Part shown: in pieces, positions 1-6,622 of the stretch | Position numbering within the stretch: the first letter of the stretch is position 1 | Layout of the letters: each line of letters starts with the position of its first letter | Assembly: GCA_006227015.1 (NCBI GenBank) | Contig: SBGI01000260.1 | Location: forward strand, 1 to 8,538 | Source: Gammaproteobacteria bacterium | GTDB taxonomy: Bacteria; Pseudomonadota; Gammaproteobacteria; Pseudomonadales; Porticoccaceae | Reading direction: 5' to 3' | Length of the DNA stretch: 8,538 nucleotides | Made by a program: the position numbers and the translations under genes | The notes under the pieces: generated by a model | The model's input: only the letters and a program-made list of their open reading frames with translations | Database searches by the model: none | What the model was told of the DNA's origin: nothing

Positions 1-741
1 CGCAGTGATCTGATCAAGATTGACGAGAAGGGTCGCAACGATTACGTGACGGAAACCGATCATGCCGCCGAGAAAGAAATTATCTACCATCTGCGCAAGG
101 CCTATCCCGATCACAGTATTATCGGAGAGGAGTCCGGCTACCTACAGGGCGAAAACGATGAGTATCAGTGGATCATCGATCCTCTGGACGGCACCACAAA
201 CTTTATCCATGGCATCCCCCACTTCGCAGTTTCCATAGGCTGCCGCTACAAAGGAAAACTGGAACATGCCGTGGTCTTCGACCCCATGCGCCGGGAAGAA
301 TTTACTGCCAGCCGCGGCCGAGGCGCATTCCTTAACGGCAAGCGAATTCGTGTCTCCGGCCGAGTGGGACTGGCTGGATCCCTGGTTGCAACGGGTATTC
401 CCTTCAACAAACCGTCCAGTGACCACATGGAGCCATACTTGTCCTGCCTGACAGAACTGGCGACGCAATCGTCGGGGATACGGCGGCTCGGCGTCGCTTC
501 ACTGGATCTCGCATATCTGGCGGCGGGACGTGTCGACGCATTCTGGGAAATGAACCTGAAACCCTGGGACATTGCGGCCGGTGTGCTTTTAGTCAAAGAA
601 GCCGGCGGTCTGGTGAGCGATTTCGGTGGTGGAGAGAGTTACATGGACTCTGGAAACATTGTCTGTGCAACGCCAAAACTGTTTAAACCCACCCTCAAGG
701 TGGTACAAAAACACTTGGGCCATATTGAAACATCAAAGTAA
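1..741 (+). CDS. suhB: Inositol-1-monophosphatase family protein SuhB, 5' end outside the window
   Basis: Open from base 1 to the TAA stop at 739-741; the reading frame is already coding at base 1, so roughly the first 25-30 residues lie outside the window. The GTG at 46 is an internal valine, not the start. Metal-binding motifs of the Mg-dependent, Li-sensitive phosphatase family are intact: EESG (nt about 127-138), DPLDGTTNF (nt 178-204) and WDIAAG (nt 565-582). The similarity to E. coli SuhB runs along the whole length (PHFAVSI, DPMR, LDLAYLAAGRVD). The family hydrolyses myo-inositol 1-phosphate and related sugar phosphates in the cytoplasm; E. coli SuhB also joins the Nus antitermination complex on rRNA operons, which cannot be judged here. 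It converges on rpoS with 7 bp between the stops. Its promoter is outside the window. Confidence 0.93.
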   Translation, partial: RSDLIKIDEKGRNDYVTETDHAAEKEIIYHLRKAYPDHSIIGEESGYLQGENDEYQWIIDPLDGTTNFIHGIPHFAVSIGCRYKGKLEHAVVFDPMRREEFTASRGRGAFLNGKRIRVSGRVGLAGSLVATGIPFNKPSSDHMEPYLSCLTELATQSSGIRRLGVASLDLAYLAAGRVDAFWEMNLKPWDIAAGVLLVKEAGGLVSDFGGGESYMDSGNIVCATPKLFKPTLKVVQKHLGHIETSK

Positions 742-748
742 CAGGGAA

Positions 749-1696
749 TCAGTTTTCGTCGAACAGCGTGTGCCCATCCAAACCCTGCTTTTTGACGATT
801 GATCGCAGGCGCCGCAGCGCCTCAACCTGTATCTGACGTACGCGCTCGCGAGTAAGCCCGATTTCGTGCCCGACTTCTTCCAGGGTCGACACATCGTGAC
901 CGTGTAATCCAAAACGACGCACAATCACTTCCTGCTGTTTGTCGGTCAATTCTGACAACCAGGCCTCTACTGCCGCATTCATATCCTGGTCTTCAACCAG
1001 CTCTTCGGGGTCATTGGGATGCTCGTCCGCCAGGGTTTCCACCAGCATGCGATCACCGTCTTTCCCCATAGGGACGTCGACGGAACCCACACGCTCATTG
1101 AGGCGTAACATCCGCGACACGTCGTCGACGGTTTTATCCAGTGACTGTGCAATTTCTTCAGCGGTTGGATCGTGATCCAGCTCTTGCGCCAAGCGGCGGG
1201 ATGCCTTGAGGTATACGTTGAGCTCTTTCACCACATGAATAGGCAGGCGAATAGTCCGCGTCTGGTTCATCAGGGCACGTTCGACCGACTGACGTATCCA
1301 CCAGGTAGCGTAGGTGGAAAACCGGTAACCCAGTTCGGGGTCAAATTTCTCCACTGCCCGCATCAAGCCAAGATTGCCCTCTTCTATCAGATCAAGAAGG
1401 GACAGACCTCTATTGACATAACGTCTGGCAATTTTTACCACCAGGCGCAAATTGCTCTCGATCATGCGCTTGCGGGCGGCATCATCACCCTTGGCGATCT
1501 TGCGGGCAAAGAAAACCTCTTCTTCCGCAGTAAGCAAGGGCGCATAACCAATCTCTTTCAGGTAGAGACTGGCAGCATCCAACACTTTTTCTTCTTTAGA
1601 CGTCTTGTAGGATTCTTTTGGATCTTCCTCGCCGGCTGTAGAGCTCAGATCAAGACCTTCCTCATTTCCAGCGTCGTCATCATTATCGTCGGACAC
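749..1696 (-). CDS. rpoS: RNA polymerase sigma factor RpoS (sigma-38, stationary phase/general stress)
   Basis: 315 residues, 15 fewer than E. coli RpoS, the difference lying in the acidic N-terminal tail (about residues 1-36). Region 1.2 starts near VLDAASLYL (38-46). Region 2 contains the [10 protein letters not shown] core-binding helix (102-111) and the -10 recognition block [11 protein letters not shown] (126-136). Region 3 follows IRLPIH. Region 4 ends in the helix-turn-helix [19 protein letters not shown] (272-290). The lysine equivalent to E. coli K173, needed for recognition by the RssB proteolysis adaptor, is present as K157 in HVVKELN, so adaptor-driven turnover is possible (inference). 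The start is GTG: an in-frame TGA at 1712-1714 excludes an upstream start, the next in-frame Met is residue 78, and AAGGGA at 1706-1711 is a well-spaced ribosome binding site. The gene follows nlpD by 117 bp, as in most gammaproteobacteria. It is read from its own leader and probably also from upstream transcripts. Confidence 0.97.
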   Translation of the reverse strand: MSDDNDDDAGNEEGLDLSSTAGEEDPKESYKTSKEEKVLDAASLYLKEIGYAPLLTAEEEVFFARKIAKGDDAARKRMIESNLRLVVKIARRYVNRGLSLLDLIEEGNLGLMRAVEKFDPELGYRFSTYATWWIRQSVERALMNQTRTIRLPIHVVKELNVYLKASRRLAQELDHDPTAEEIAQSLDKTVDDVSRMLRLNERVGSVDVPMGKDGDRMLVETLADEHPNDPEELVEDQDMNAAVEAWLSELTDKQQEVIVRRFGLHGHDVSTLEEVGHEIGLTRERVRQIQVEALRRLRSIVKKQGLDGHTLFDEN

Positions 1697-1705
1697 AAAA
1701 ATTAT

Positions 1706-1711
1706 TCCCTT
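1706..1711 (-). promoter_or_regulatory. Ribosome binding site of rpoS, supporting a GTG start
   Basis: Read on the - strand, AAGGGA lies 9 nt before the GTG at 1694-1696. With the in-frame TGA at 1712-1714 this fixes the unusual GTG start of RpoS. The site follows the repeat-rich part of the leader by about 24 nt, so folding of that part could influence access to it (inference). Confidence 0.65.
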
Positions 1712-1734
1712 TCAATCAACCAAAACATCCATCG

Positions 1735-1775
1735 CTAGGCACCAAATTGGTGCGTAGCGCCGTGCCTAGGCACCA
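1735..1775 (-). repeat. Overlapping palindromes and 10-bp direct repeat in the rpoS leader
   Basis: Within 41 bp there are four related arms. On the + strand CTAGGCACCA occurs at 1735-1744 and again at 1766-1775, an exact 10-bp direct repeat with a 31-bp period (about three helical turns). GCACCAA-A-TTGGTGC (1739-1753) is a perfect 7-bp inverted repeat around one base. GTGCCTAGGCAC (1762-1773) is a perfect 12-bp palindrome. In addition CTAGGCAC (1735-1742) is fully complementary to GTGCCTAG (1762-1769), giving a third pairing, an 8-bp stem enclosing 19 nt. These pairings exclude one another. It may be a protein-binding operator with two sites on one helix face or a switching RNA leader of rpoS; the sequence alone does not decide. 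Confidence 0.7.
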
Positions 1776-1780
1776 TTTGC

Positions 1781-1810
1781 AATGTATCACCAAACTCTAT
1801 CAGATGTCAG
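1781..1810 (-). promoter_or_regulatory. Candidate sigma-70 type promoter for rpoS
   Basis: On the - strand, CTGACA (1805-1810, five of six bases of the -35 consensus) is followed after 18 bp by TACATT (1781-1786, four of six of the -10 consensus). A TG lies one base upstream of the -10 (1787-1789 read TGA), making an extended -10 element. It begins 3 bp after the nlpD stop codon. The predicted start point is near 1774, at the edge of the GTGCCTAGGCAC palindrome, and would give a leader of about 78 nt. In other gammaproteobacteria the main rpoS promoter lies inside nlpD; such an additional promoter is not excluded here. Confidence 0.45.
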
Positions 1811-1813
1811 GCT

Positions 1814-2617
1814 TCATCGCCTCGGCAAATAACCGAGAGGATTAACAGGTTTGCCATCCTTGCGGATCTCAAAATACAGGCGTTTGTTATTGACAGGGTC
1901 CCCCCCTACTTCGGCAATTTTTTCACCCGTTTTTAATACTTGCCCCTCACGGACCAATAGTATCCGACAGTGGGCATAAGCACTGAGGTAGACCTCACTG
2001 TGCTTGACGATAACCAGGCGGCCATAACCCCTTAAACCCTCACCTGAGTAGACCACGATTCCAGGCGCTGCAGCCATAACCGCCTGACCGGGCAGGCTCT
2101 GAATATCGATGCCTTTAAATAAAGGATCACTGTTATAGGTTTTTGTGACCCGCCCCTCAGTTGGCCATTGCCAGCTCCAGCTGGAAGGCAGTGATGCGGT
2201 TGATTTCGGTGGTGGTCGAGTGACTTTGACCGGTGTTTTGGCTGGAACTTCCACCACCCGGGTATTTGACGATGTTCTATTCGAACTAACCGTCGATGGT
2301 TTGGCCACAGTGCGTGTAGAAAGGGGTGGGGGTAAATGTTTGGTATCCAGTGTGAGTCGCTGACCACGGTAGATGGTATACGGAGGACTAAGCCTATTGG
2401 CCCTGGCCAATTTGTTGACATCCTTTTCATAGCGCCAGGCGATGGCAAACAGGGTTTCACCCTGTGAGACCAGATGGTAATCAATTTTTTCACTTGGCGG
2501 TGGTGGTCTTTGGCTGATAGGTGCCGGCGGCGGGCTGTGACACGCAGAGAGCAAAAACAGTCCGGCACAGAAGGCAAGCGCTCGCAACATGAATTTCCGG
2601 CACTTCTGCACTGACAA
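1814..2617 (-). CDS. nlpD: NlpD-type outer-membrane lipoprotein: LysM plus degenerate LytM/M23 domain (amidase activator)
   Basis: 267 residues. The signal peptide (about 1-25) ends in the lipobox LSAC with lipidated Cys26. A Pro-rich stretch leads to a LysM domain at about 46-90 (YHLVSQGETLFAIAWRY), which binds peptidoglycan. A Ser/Thr/Pro linker (about 91-145) and a C-terminal LytM/peptidase M23 domain (about 150-264; KGIDI, YLSAYAH, YFEI, VNPLGYLPRR) follow. As in E. coli NlpD the zinc site is broken, fitting a non-catalytic activator of the septal amidase AmiC during daughter-cell separation. Here even the histidine of the usual LHFEI is Tyr248. The start is TTG with AGGGGG 8 nt upstream; GTG at codon 3 and ATG at codon 10 are less well placed alternatives. 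It lies between popT (32-bp gap) and rpoS, the standard neighbour. Confidence 0.94.
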   Translation of the reverse strand: MSVQKCRKFMLRALAFCAGLFLLSACHSPPPAPISQRPPPPSEKIDYHLVSQGETLFAIAWRYEKDVNKLARANRLSPPYTIYRGQRLTLDTKHLPPPLSTRTVAKPSTVSSNRTSSNTRVVEVPAKTPVKVTRPPPKSTASLPSSWSWQWPTEGRVTKTYNSDPLFKGIDIQSLPGQAVMAAAPGIVVYSGEGLRGYGRLVIVKHSEVYLSAYAHCRILLVREGQVLKTGEKIAEVGGDPVNNKRLYFEIRKDGKPVNPLGYLPRR

Positions 2618-2625
2618 AGAGCTTT

Positions 2626-2631
2626 CCCCCT
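2626..2631 (-). promoter_or_regulatory. Ribosome binding site supporting the TTG start of nlpD
   Basis: AGGGGG on the - strand, 8 nt before TTG at 2615-2617. The spacing favours TTG over the GTG two codons later (14 nt) and over the ATG at codon 10 (35 nt). Confidence 0.55.
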
Positions 2632-2649
2632 ACCGCTTTACCCCTGCTT

Positions 2650-3585
2650 TCAGAGTTTACCGCGTCGTCCACCAAGATATTCCAGTCCCAGCACCAGAAT
2701 CAAGCCAAAGACCATGCACCCTGTCGCAAGAATTGTCTTCGGATCCAAGCCTGTGACCCGGGCAAACTCTGCCGGCGTTAACAGCCGTGAAGAAAGCACT
2801 ACTTCTCGGCCATGATTATCCATCATCACTTCCAGGGTTTCACGCCAGGGCCAGACAATCATCAACGAGCCAACCAGAAACCCGGTCAGAATGGCAATAG
2901 TGACGGAATGATAGCGGTGCAACAGCCAGGACAATACCCGCGCAAATGCCATCAGGCCACAAATACAACCCAGCAGGAACATTGACAGAATCTGCCAGTT
3001 AAATGCGCTCACAGCACCAATAATTACCGGATACATACCGAGTAACAGCAGAATAAAACTACCTGAAACCCCCGGTAATATCATGGCGCATATGGCCAGG
3101 ACACCGGAAAGATATACCACCAGTAACCCATCACTACCCTGCACGGGCGGAGCCAGTGATATGGCCGTAGCGATCAGTGTGCCGATAATAAGTGACACCC
3201 ACTCCTGAAGTCTCAGGTGCGGTAATTGCCGGAAAATGTAAAGAATGGACGCCAGAATCAACCCGAAGAAGAAGGACCAGATCAGAATGGGCTGGGTCAG
3301 CAACAGGTGACTCACCAGTTTCGCCAACGAGGCGATACTCAACAGCACGCCAGAAAAAAGCACCAGCAGGAAATTACCATTGATACTTTTCCAAAAGACT
3401 TTTGGGCCCTGGCTGGCCAGAATTTTTAGTGAGTGAACGTTAATGCTGCGAATGGAATCGAGCAGCTCTTCGTAAATGCCGCTAATAAAGGCAATGGTTC
3501 CGCCAGATACCCCGGGGACCACGTCAGCAGCACCCATGGCCACCCCTTTCAGGAATAGCAAAATCCAACGTTTGGCAAACTGCAC
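2650..3585 (-). CDS. popT: DUF368 membrane protein, PopT-type polyprenyl (undecaprenyl) phosphate transporter
   Basis: 311 residues from the chosen GTG start. The family signature occurs twice: PGVSGGT (24-30) and LPGVSGS (170-176), consistent with the two-fold internal repeat of DUF368 proteins. About eight hydrophobic segments are visible (for example around 74-92, 99-118, 128-145, 154-190, 197-222, 228-245 and 285-304), so this is an inner-membrane protein. DUF368 proteins were reported as undecaprenyl-phosphate translocases (PopT), which return the lipid carrier of peptidoglycan and other envelope polymers to the cytoplasmic face. The specific substrate here is inferred from family membership. 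The frame stays open upstream to an ATG/GTG region inside pcm (to 3678), but those residues are not family-like; MQFAKRWILLFLKGVAMG starting at 3585 resembles the usual N-terminus and lies 16 bp after the pcm stop. The ribosome binding site is weak. Probably cotranscribed with pcm and nlpD. Confidence 0.87.
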   Translation of the reverse strand: MQFAKRWILLFLKGVAMGAADVVPGVSGGTIAFISGIYEELLDSIRSINVHSLKILASQGPKVFWKSINGNFLLVLFSGVLLSIASLAKLVSHLLLTQPILIWSFFFGLILASILYIFRQLPHLRLQEWVSLIIGTLIATAISLAPPVQGSDGLLVVYLSGVLAICAMILPGVSGSFILLLLGMYPVIIGAVSAFNWQILSMFLLGCICGLMAFARVLSWLLHRYHSVTIAILTGFLVGSLMIVWPWRETLEVMMDNHGREVVLSSRLLTPAEFARVTGLDPKTILATGCMVFGLILVLGLEYLGGRRGKL

Positions 3586-3601
3586 AGCAATATCAGCCTG
3601 A

Positions 3602-4273
3602 TTATCGGGTGGTGCCGCCGAGCAGGGGGACGAACCGCACCTTCTCTGCAACACGTTCTTCGTAATTATTCGTGTCACCCAGGCGGGTGATAACGCGCAG
3701 CTCCTGCAAATCGCCTGGTCCCACCGGGATCACCAGAATCCCGTCAGGAGCGAGTTGATGCAATAGTTCTTCCGGAACCTCATTGGGAGCCGCAGCACTT
3801 AGAATGGCGTCGTAGGGAGCATAGTCCGGCAGGCCGAAACCGCCATCGCTGTGGGAAAAGCGAACGTTGCGAAGCCCAAGCAGACGCAACCGCTCCCGGG
3901 CTTTATCTATCAGCGGCTTGATGCGTTCAACACTGTAAACCTGATCCACCAGCTGGGCCAGCACAACCGACTGATAGCCCGATCCCGAACCAATTTCGAG
4001 GACTTTTTTTCGCGGACCCTGGGATAACAGAATTTCTGTCATCAGGGCAACAACATACGGCTGGGATAGCGTCTGCCCATACCCAATGGGCAATGCAGTA
4101 TCCTCGTAGGCACGGTGAGAAAGGGCTTCGTCCAGGAATAAGTGACGGGGTGTCATGCGCATGACATCCAGCACTCGCTGGTTGGATATACCCTGGTCTT
4201 TTAGACGTTGAATGAGGCGTTCACGGGTTCGCTGGGAGGTCATACCGATACCACCAAGCTCAATCGAATTCAC
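3602..4273 (-). CDS. pcm: Protein-L-isoaspartate O-methyltransferase
   Basis: 223 residues; E. coli Pcm has 208. The enzyme transfers a methyl group from S-adenosylmethionine to L-isoaspartyl residues in aged proteins and so starts their repair in the cytoplasm. Seen: the conserved block [21 protein letters not shown] (60-80, written without a break it spans the catalytic-region Ser70), SAM-binding motif [13 protein letters not shown] (91-102), SVERI (114-118), and the C-terminal VRFVPLLGG. The start is uncertain. GTG at 4271-4273 has AGGGG 9 nt upstream (4283-4287). A stronger AGGAG (4273-4277) overlaps that GTG and sits 8 nt before an in-frame ATT (codon 4). The ATG at codon 11 begins the [10 protein letters not shown] segment typical of Pseudomonas Pcm but has no ribosome binding site. 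Unusually, surE does not precede it; truD does, 50 bp away. Confidence 0.95.
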   Translation of the reverse strand: MNSIELGGIGMTSQRTRERLIQRLKDQGISNQRVLDVMRMTPRHLFLDEALSHRAYEDTALPIGYGQTLSQPYVVALMTEILLSQGPRKKVLEIGSGSGYQSVVLAQLVDQVYSVERIKPLIDKARERLRLLGLRNVRFSHSDGGFGLPDYAPYDAILSAAAPNEVPEELLHQLAPDGILVIPVGPGDLQELRVITRLGDTNNYEERVAEKVRFVPLLGGTTR

Positions 4274-4306
4274 TCCTGCAAACCCCTGCTGTCAATCGAA
4301 AAACGA

Positions 4307-4315
4307 ACTATACCA
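4307..4315 (-). promoter_or_regulatory. Possible extended -10 promoter element before pcm
   Basis: The - strand reads TGGTATAGT: a TG one base before TATAGT (five of six to the -10 consensus). A -35 match at 17 bp (GTGGCG, 4330-4335) is poor, which extended -10 promoters can tolerate. The predicted start is near 4300, giving a leader of about 27 nt to the pcm GTG. It occupies the short truD-pcm gap where other gammaproteobacteria carry surE. Confidence 0.3.
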
Positions 4316-4323
4316 CAGCGCCT

Positions 4324-5340
4324 TTATTCCGCCACAGCCCATGACTGCTGCAGGTTTGCCACTTCACGCAACACGGAAGTAGCAAAACAGCCCGGGGGCA
4401 GAAAGAATGAAAGCTCTAGATCGACACATTCTTCATGTTCACTGGTTTGCCAATCCCATTCAAAATTCTGGGGATGCAGAACCAGTTGGCGTCGCTCCTG
4501 CGATAAGCCACTGAATTCCAGTCCGTGACACCAATCCTGCCAGTCACTCAGAATTCGCAGTTCCAGCTCGCGCACCTGTTCAGGAACCTGTGTTCTTCCC
4601 CTGCCCCACAGGGGGCCAGTCGGCATAACCTCATCACCCAAGCAGGTGTTCCAGTTGTGCTGTGCAATCCGCTCAGCGAGAACAAGATTGAACAGGTAGG
4701 ACCTTGCCGCAGACAAGTAGAGTCCGCCTTTACCCACCCCTTTTCTAGTTTTCTTTCTTCGCTGGGATCGGTCTGCTGACCGCTGATACATGAGTTTTTC
4801 GGCCTCGTACAAATTACCGGCTTCCCGACCAAAGCGTTGCTCGCCAAAATAGTTGGGAACGCCTTCAGCGGCGATAGCTGCCAACCTTGACACCAACAGT
4901 TGTCGCTCGCCGTCGACCTGCCGCAAACGAATACGAAAGTGATTGCCAGCGTGATTGCCACGGCGCAGCTTTTTATGGTGACGCGCCATTTTCAGAATCT
5001 CACAACCCTCCAGACTGGGGAGCTGCGGCACTGTCAGATCCCGCCCTCCAGGCATATGCACGCTAAACCATTGCCGGGTAATGGCCCTGCGGTCCTTTAA
5101 ACCACAGTAGCCAACTGCTGCTTCCTCTACCCCAAGAGCTTCAGCCAGCAGGCCAGCAACCCAACGGGTGTTCTGTCCCGTTTTTTCAATATAAAAACAC
5201 TGGTGCTCCCCTTCTCCAGAAAACTCAAAATCCAACGTTTCCACGACCTGAAAGTCTTCCGGATTTTCCCGAAAACTGGCGGTTACATCAGGGCCCCCCA
5301 TGGCAAAGGGGAAACAAAGCGAAAATTGCCTGGCGTTCAT
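4324..5340 (-). CDS. truD: tRNA pseudouridine(13) synthase TruD
   Basis: 338 residues (E. coli 349). TruD isomerises uridine 13 of tRNA-Glu to pseudouridine. Seen: N-terminal F.ENPEDFQVVE (23-34); catalytic motif VGYCGLKDRRAITRQ (76-90) with nucleophile Asp83; HHKKLRRGNHAGNHFRI (121-137); VPNYFGEQRFGR (161-172); LSAARSYLFN (209-218); and the C-terminal PPGCFATSVLRE (315-326). All family motifs are present. The ATG start is supported by TAAGGA at 5345-5350, 4 nt upstream. In the canonical block truD follows ispF and leads into surE; here it is separated from ispF by an opposing gene and must have its own promoter in the 95-bp gap to that gene, where I see no convincing -35/-10 pair. The stop is 50 bp from pcm. 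Confidence 0.96.
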   Translation of the reverse strand: MNARQFSLCFPFAMGGPDVTASFRENPEDFQVVETLDFEFSGEGEHQCFYIEKTGQNTRWVAGLLAEALGVEEAAVGYCGLKDRRAITRQWFSVHMPGGRDLTVPQLPSLEGCEILKMARHHKKLRRGNHAGNHFRIRLRQVDGERQLLVSRLAAIAAEGVPNYFGEQRFGREAGNLYEAEKLMYQRSADRSQRRKKTRKGVGKGGLYLSAARSYLFNLVLAERIAQHNWNTCLGDEVMPTGPLWGRGRTQVPEQVRELELRILSDWQDWCHGLEFSGLSQERRQLVLHPQNFEWDWQTSEHEECVDLELSFFLPPGCFATSVLREVANLQQSWAVAE

Positions 5341-5435
5341 AAAGTCCTTAGCATTAGTGTGCTGTGCAAGTGTACGAGTAGCGACGCCACCCTCATAGTC
5401 TTAGTCTGACCGTTTGTTTCTGACAGGATACCCGG

Positions 5436-6128
5436 ATGCATATTCATTACCTTCAACATGTCGCCTTTGAAGACCTAGGCAGCATGCAGCAATGGTTCAG
5501 AGACCAGGATTTTCAAATCAGTGCCACACACCTTTACGCAGGGGAGTCCCTGCCCGAGCTGCATGATATTGACTGGCTGATCATCATGGGCGGCCCCATG
5601 GGAGTCAATGACGAAAACCTTTACCCTTGGCTGGCTGATGAAAAAATCTTTATTGAAAAGGCCATCGCATCTGGAAAAAAAATACTTGGTATCTGCCTCG
5701 GCGCTCAGCTAATAGCCCATGTTCTCGGAGCTGGAATAGCCAAAAATTCTCATCGTGAAATCGGCTGGTTTCCATTACAGGTTCACGAAGAGGCTGCGCA
5801 GACGACGATTGGCAAAATTCTTCGGGCTCATCCCCTGGCGTTTCACTGGCATGGTGACAGGTTTGAAATTCCAGCCGGAGCCACGCCCCTGGCTAGCAGT
5901 GTCGCCTGCGACAACCAGGCTTTTATCTATCAAGACCGGGTGGTAGGTCTGCAATTTCACCTGGAAACCACTGAACACTCTGCCAACAAGCTGATCGAGC
6001 ATTGTGGTAACGAATTGGATGATAGTCGCTACGTTCAGGATATTGCTGAAATGCTCTCGACAAAGGAACGATTTCATACCATTAACCAAGCCATGGCTGA
6101 GATCCTGGAGGCGATGAGCAGGACTTGA
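5436..6128 (+). CDS. Stand-alone class I glutamine amidotransferase (GuaA N-domain-like), substrate unknown
   Basis: 230 residues forming one class I (triad) glutamine amidotransferase domain. The oxyanion segment IIMGGPMGV is at 49-57, the nucleophile elbow GICLGAQL at 85-92 with Cys87, and the other triad residues in LQFHLE (His175, Glu177). The enzyme should release ammonia from glutamine. No synthetase or acceptor domain is fused or encoded next door, so the product is unknown. The protein belongs to the stand-alone group related to the amidotransferase domain of GMP synthase, whose members open with a similar HYLQHV..E..GS segment. The ATG start has AGGA (5425-5428) 7 nt upstream. It is divergent from truD and convergent with ispF (11 bp between stops), so it is transcribed alone. 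It interrupts the usual ispF-truD order and is probably an insertion into the block or a lineage-specific rearrangement. Confidence 0.9.
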   Translation: MHIHYLQHVAFEDLGSMQQWFRDQDFQISATHLYAGESLPELHDIDWLIIMGGPMGVNDENLYPWLADEKIFIEKAIASGKKILGICLGAQLIAHVLGAGIAKNSHREIGWFPLQVHEEAAQTTIGKILRAHPLAFHWHGDRFEIPAGATPLASSVACDNQAFIYQDRVVGLQFHLETTEHSANKLIEHCGNELDDSRYVQDIAEMLSTKERFHTINQAMAEILEAMSRT

Positions 6129-6139
6129 CGGGTGTCTGC

Positions 6140-6616
6140 CTAAGCAGCCGTATTCAGCAACACCACCACCTGCGCAGCGATGCCTTCACCTCGCCCTTCA
6201 AAACCCAGTTTCTCCGTGGTCGTTGCCTTGATATTCAGCTGGGATATATCACAATTCAGATCGGTGCTGAGGTTTTCGCGCATGGTAGTTATGTGGGGTG
6301 ACATCTTGGGTGCCTGGGCTATCAACGTCATATCGGCATTGACCAAACTGAACCCCTTGTTGCGAATCAGGACGCTGACACGCCGCAACAGCTCGCGGCT
6401 GTCTATGCCTTTATATGACGTGTCTGTATCCGGGAAATGTTGGCCGATATCACCGAGTGCCGCTGCGCCCAGCAAGGCATCACAGAGGGCATGAATCAAC
6501 ACATCACCATCGGAATGCGCCACCAGTCCGTGAGAAAAAGCAATGTTCACCCCGCCAATGGTAATGGCATCTCCGACACCAAAAGCATGGACATCATAGC
6601 CCTGGCCTATTCTCAT
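6140..6616 (-). CDS. ispF: 2-C-methyl-D-erythritol 2,4-cyclodiphosphate synthase
   Basis: 158 residues from the second of two adjacent ATGs; E. coli IspF has 159. It converts the CDP-methylerythritol 2-phosphate made by IspE into the cyclodiphosphate of the non-mevalonate isoprenoid pathway and acts as a cytoplasmic trimer. Seen with this start: metal ligands Asp8, His10 (GYDVHAF) and His42 ([13 protein letters not shown]), the segment AHSDGDV, and the C-terminal signature [26 protein letters not shown] (6623-6629) lies 6 nt before the ATG at 6616 but only 3 nt before the ATG at 6619; the later one also matches the usual MRIG N-terminus. It begins 14 bp after the ispD stop, so the two are surely one operon. 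The gene downstream is on the other strand, so the operon ends here. Confidence 0.96.
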   Translation of the reverse strand: MRIGQGYDVHAFGVGDAITIGGVNIAFSHGLVAHSDGDVLIHALCDALLGAAALGDIGQHFPDTDTSYKGIDSRELLRRVSVLIRNKGFSLVNADMTLIAQAPKMSPHITTMRENLSTDLNCDISQLNIKATTTEKLGFEGRGEGIAAQVVVLLNTAA

Positions 6617-6622
6617 CATCTG

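Noticed and set aside
1172..1738. 188-codon open frame on the + strand antisense to rpoS
   Set aside because: It lies almost wholly inside the strongly conserved rpoS coding sequence, has no recognisable domain and is explained as a shadow of that gene.
2132..2160. TATAAC on the - strand within nlpD as an internal rpoS promoter
   Set aside because: The -10 matches well, but no acceptable -35 or TG extension is present at the right distance, so I do not call it, although rpoS promoters inside nlpD are known in other species.
3586..3678. 31-codon upstream extension of the DUF368 frame overlapping pcm
   Set aside because: The extension is Arg/Cys/Ser/Pro-rich, runs within the end of pcm and is unlike DUF368 N-termini; GTG at 3585 gives a normal family start.
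4290..4295. Perfect TTGACA on the - strand before pcm
   Set aside because: No reasonable -10 lies 16-18 bp downstream, and transcription would begin inside the pcm start region.
5341..5435. Divergent promoters between truD and the amidotransferase gene
   Set aside because: Promoters must exist here, but no -35/-10 pair on either strand is better than chance, so none is annotated.
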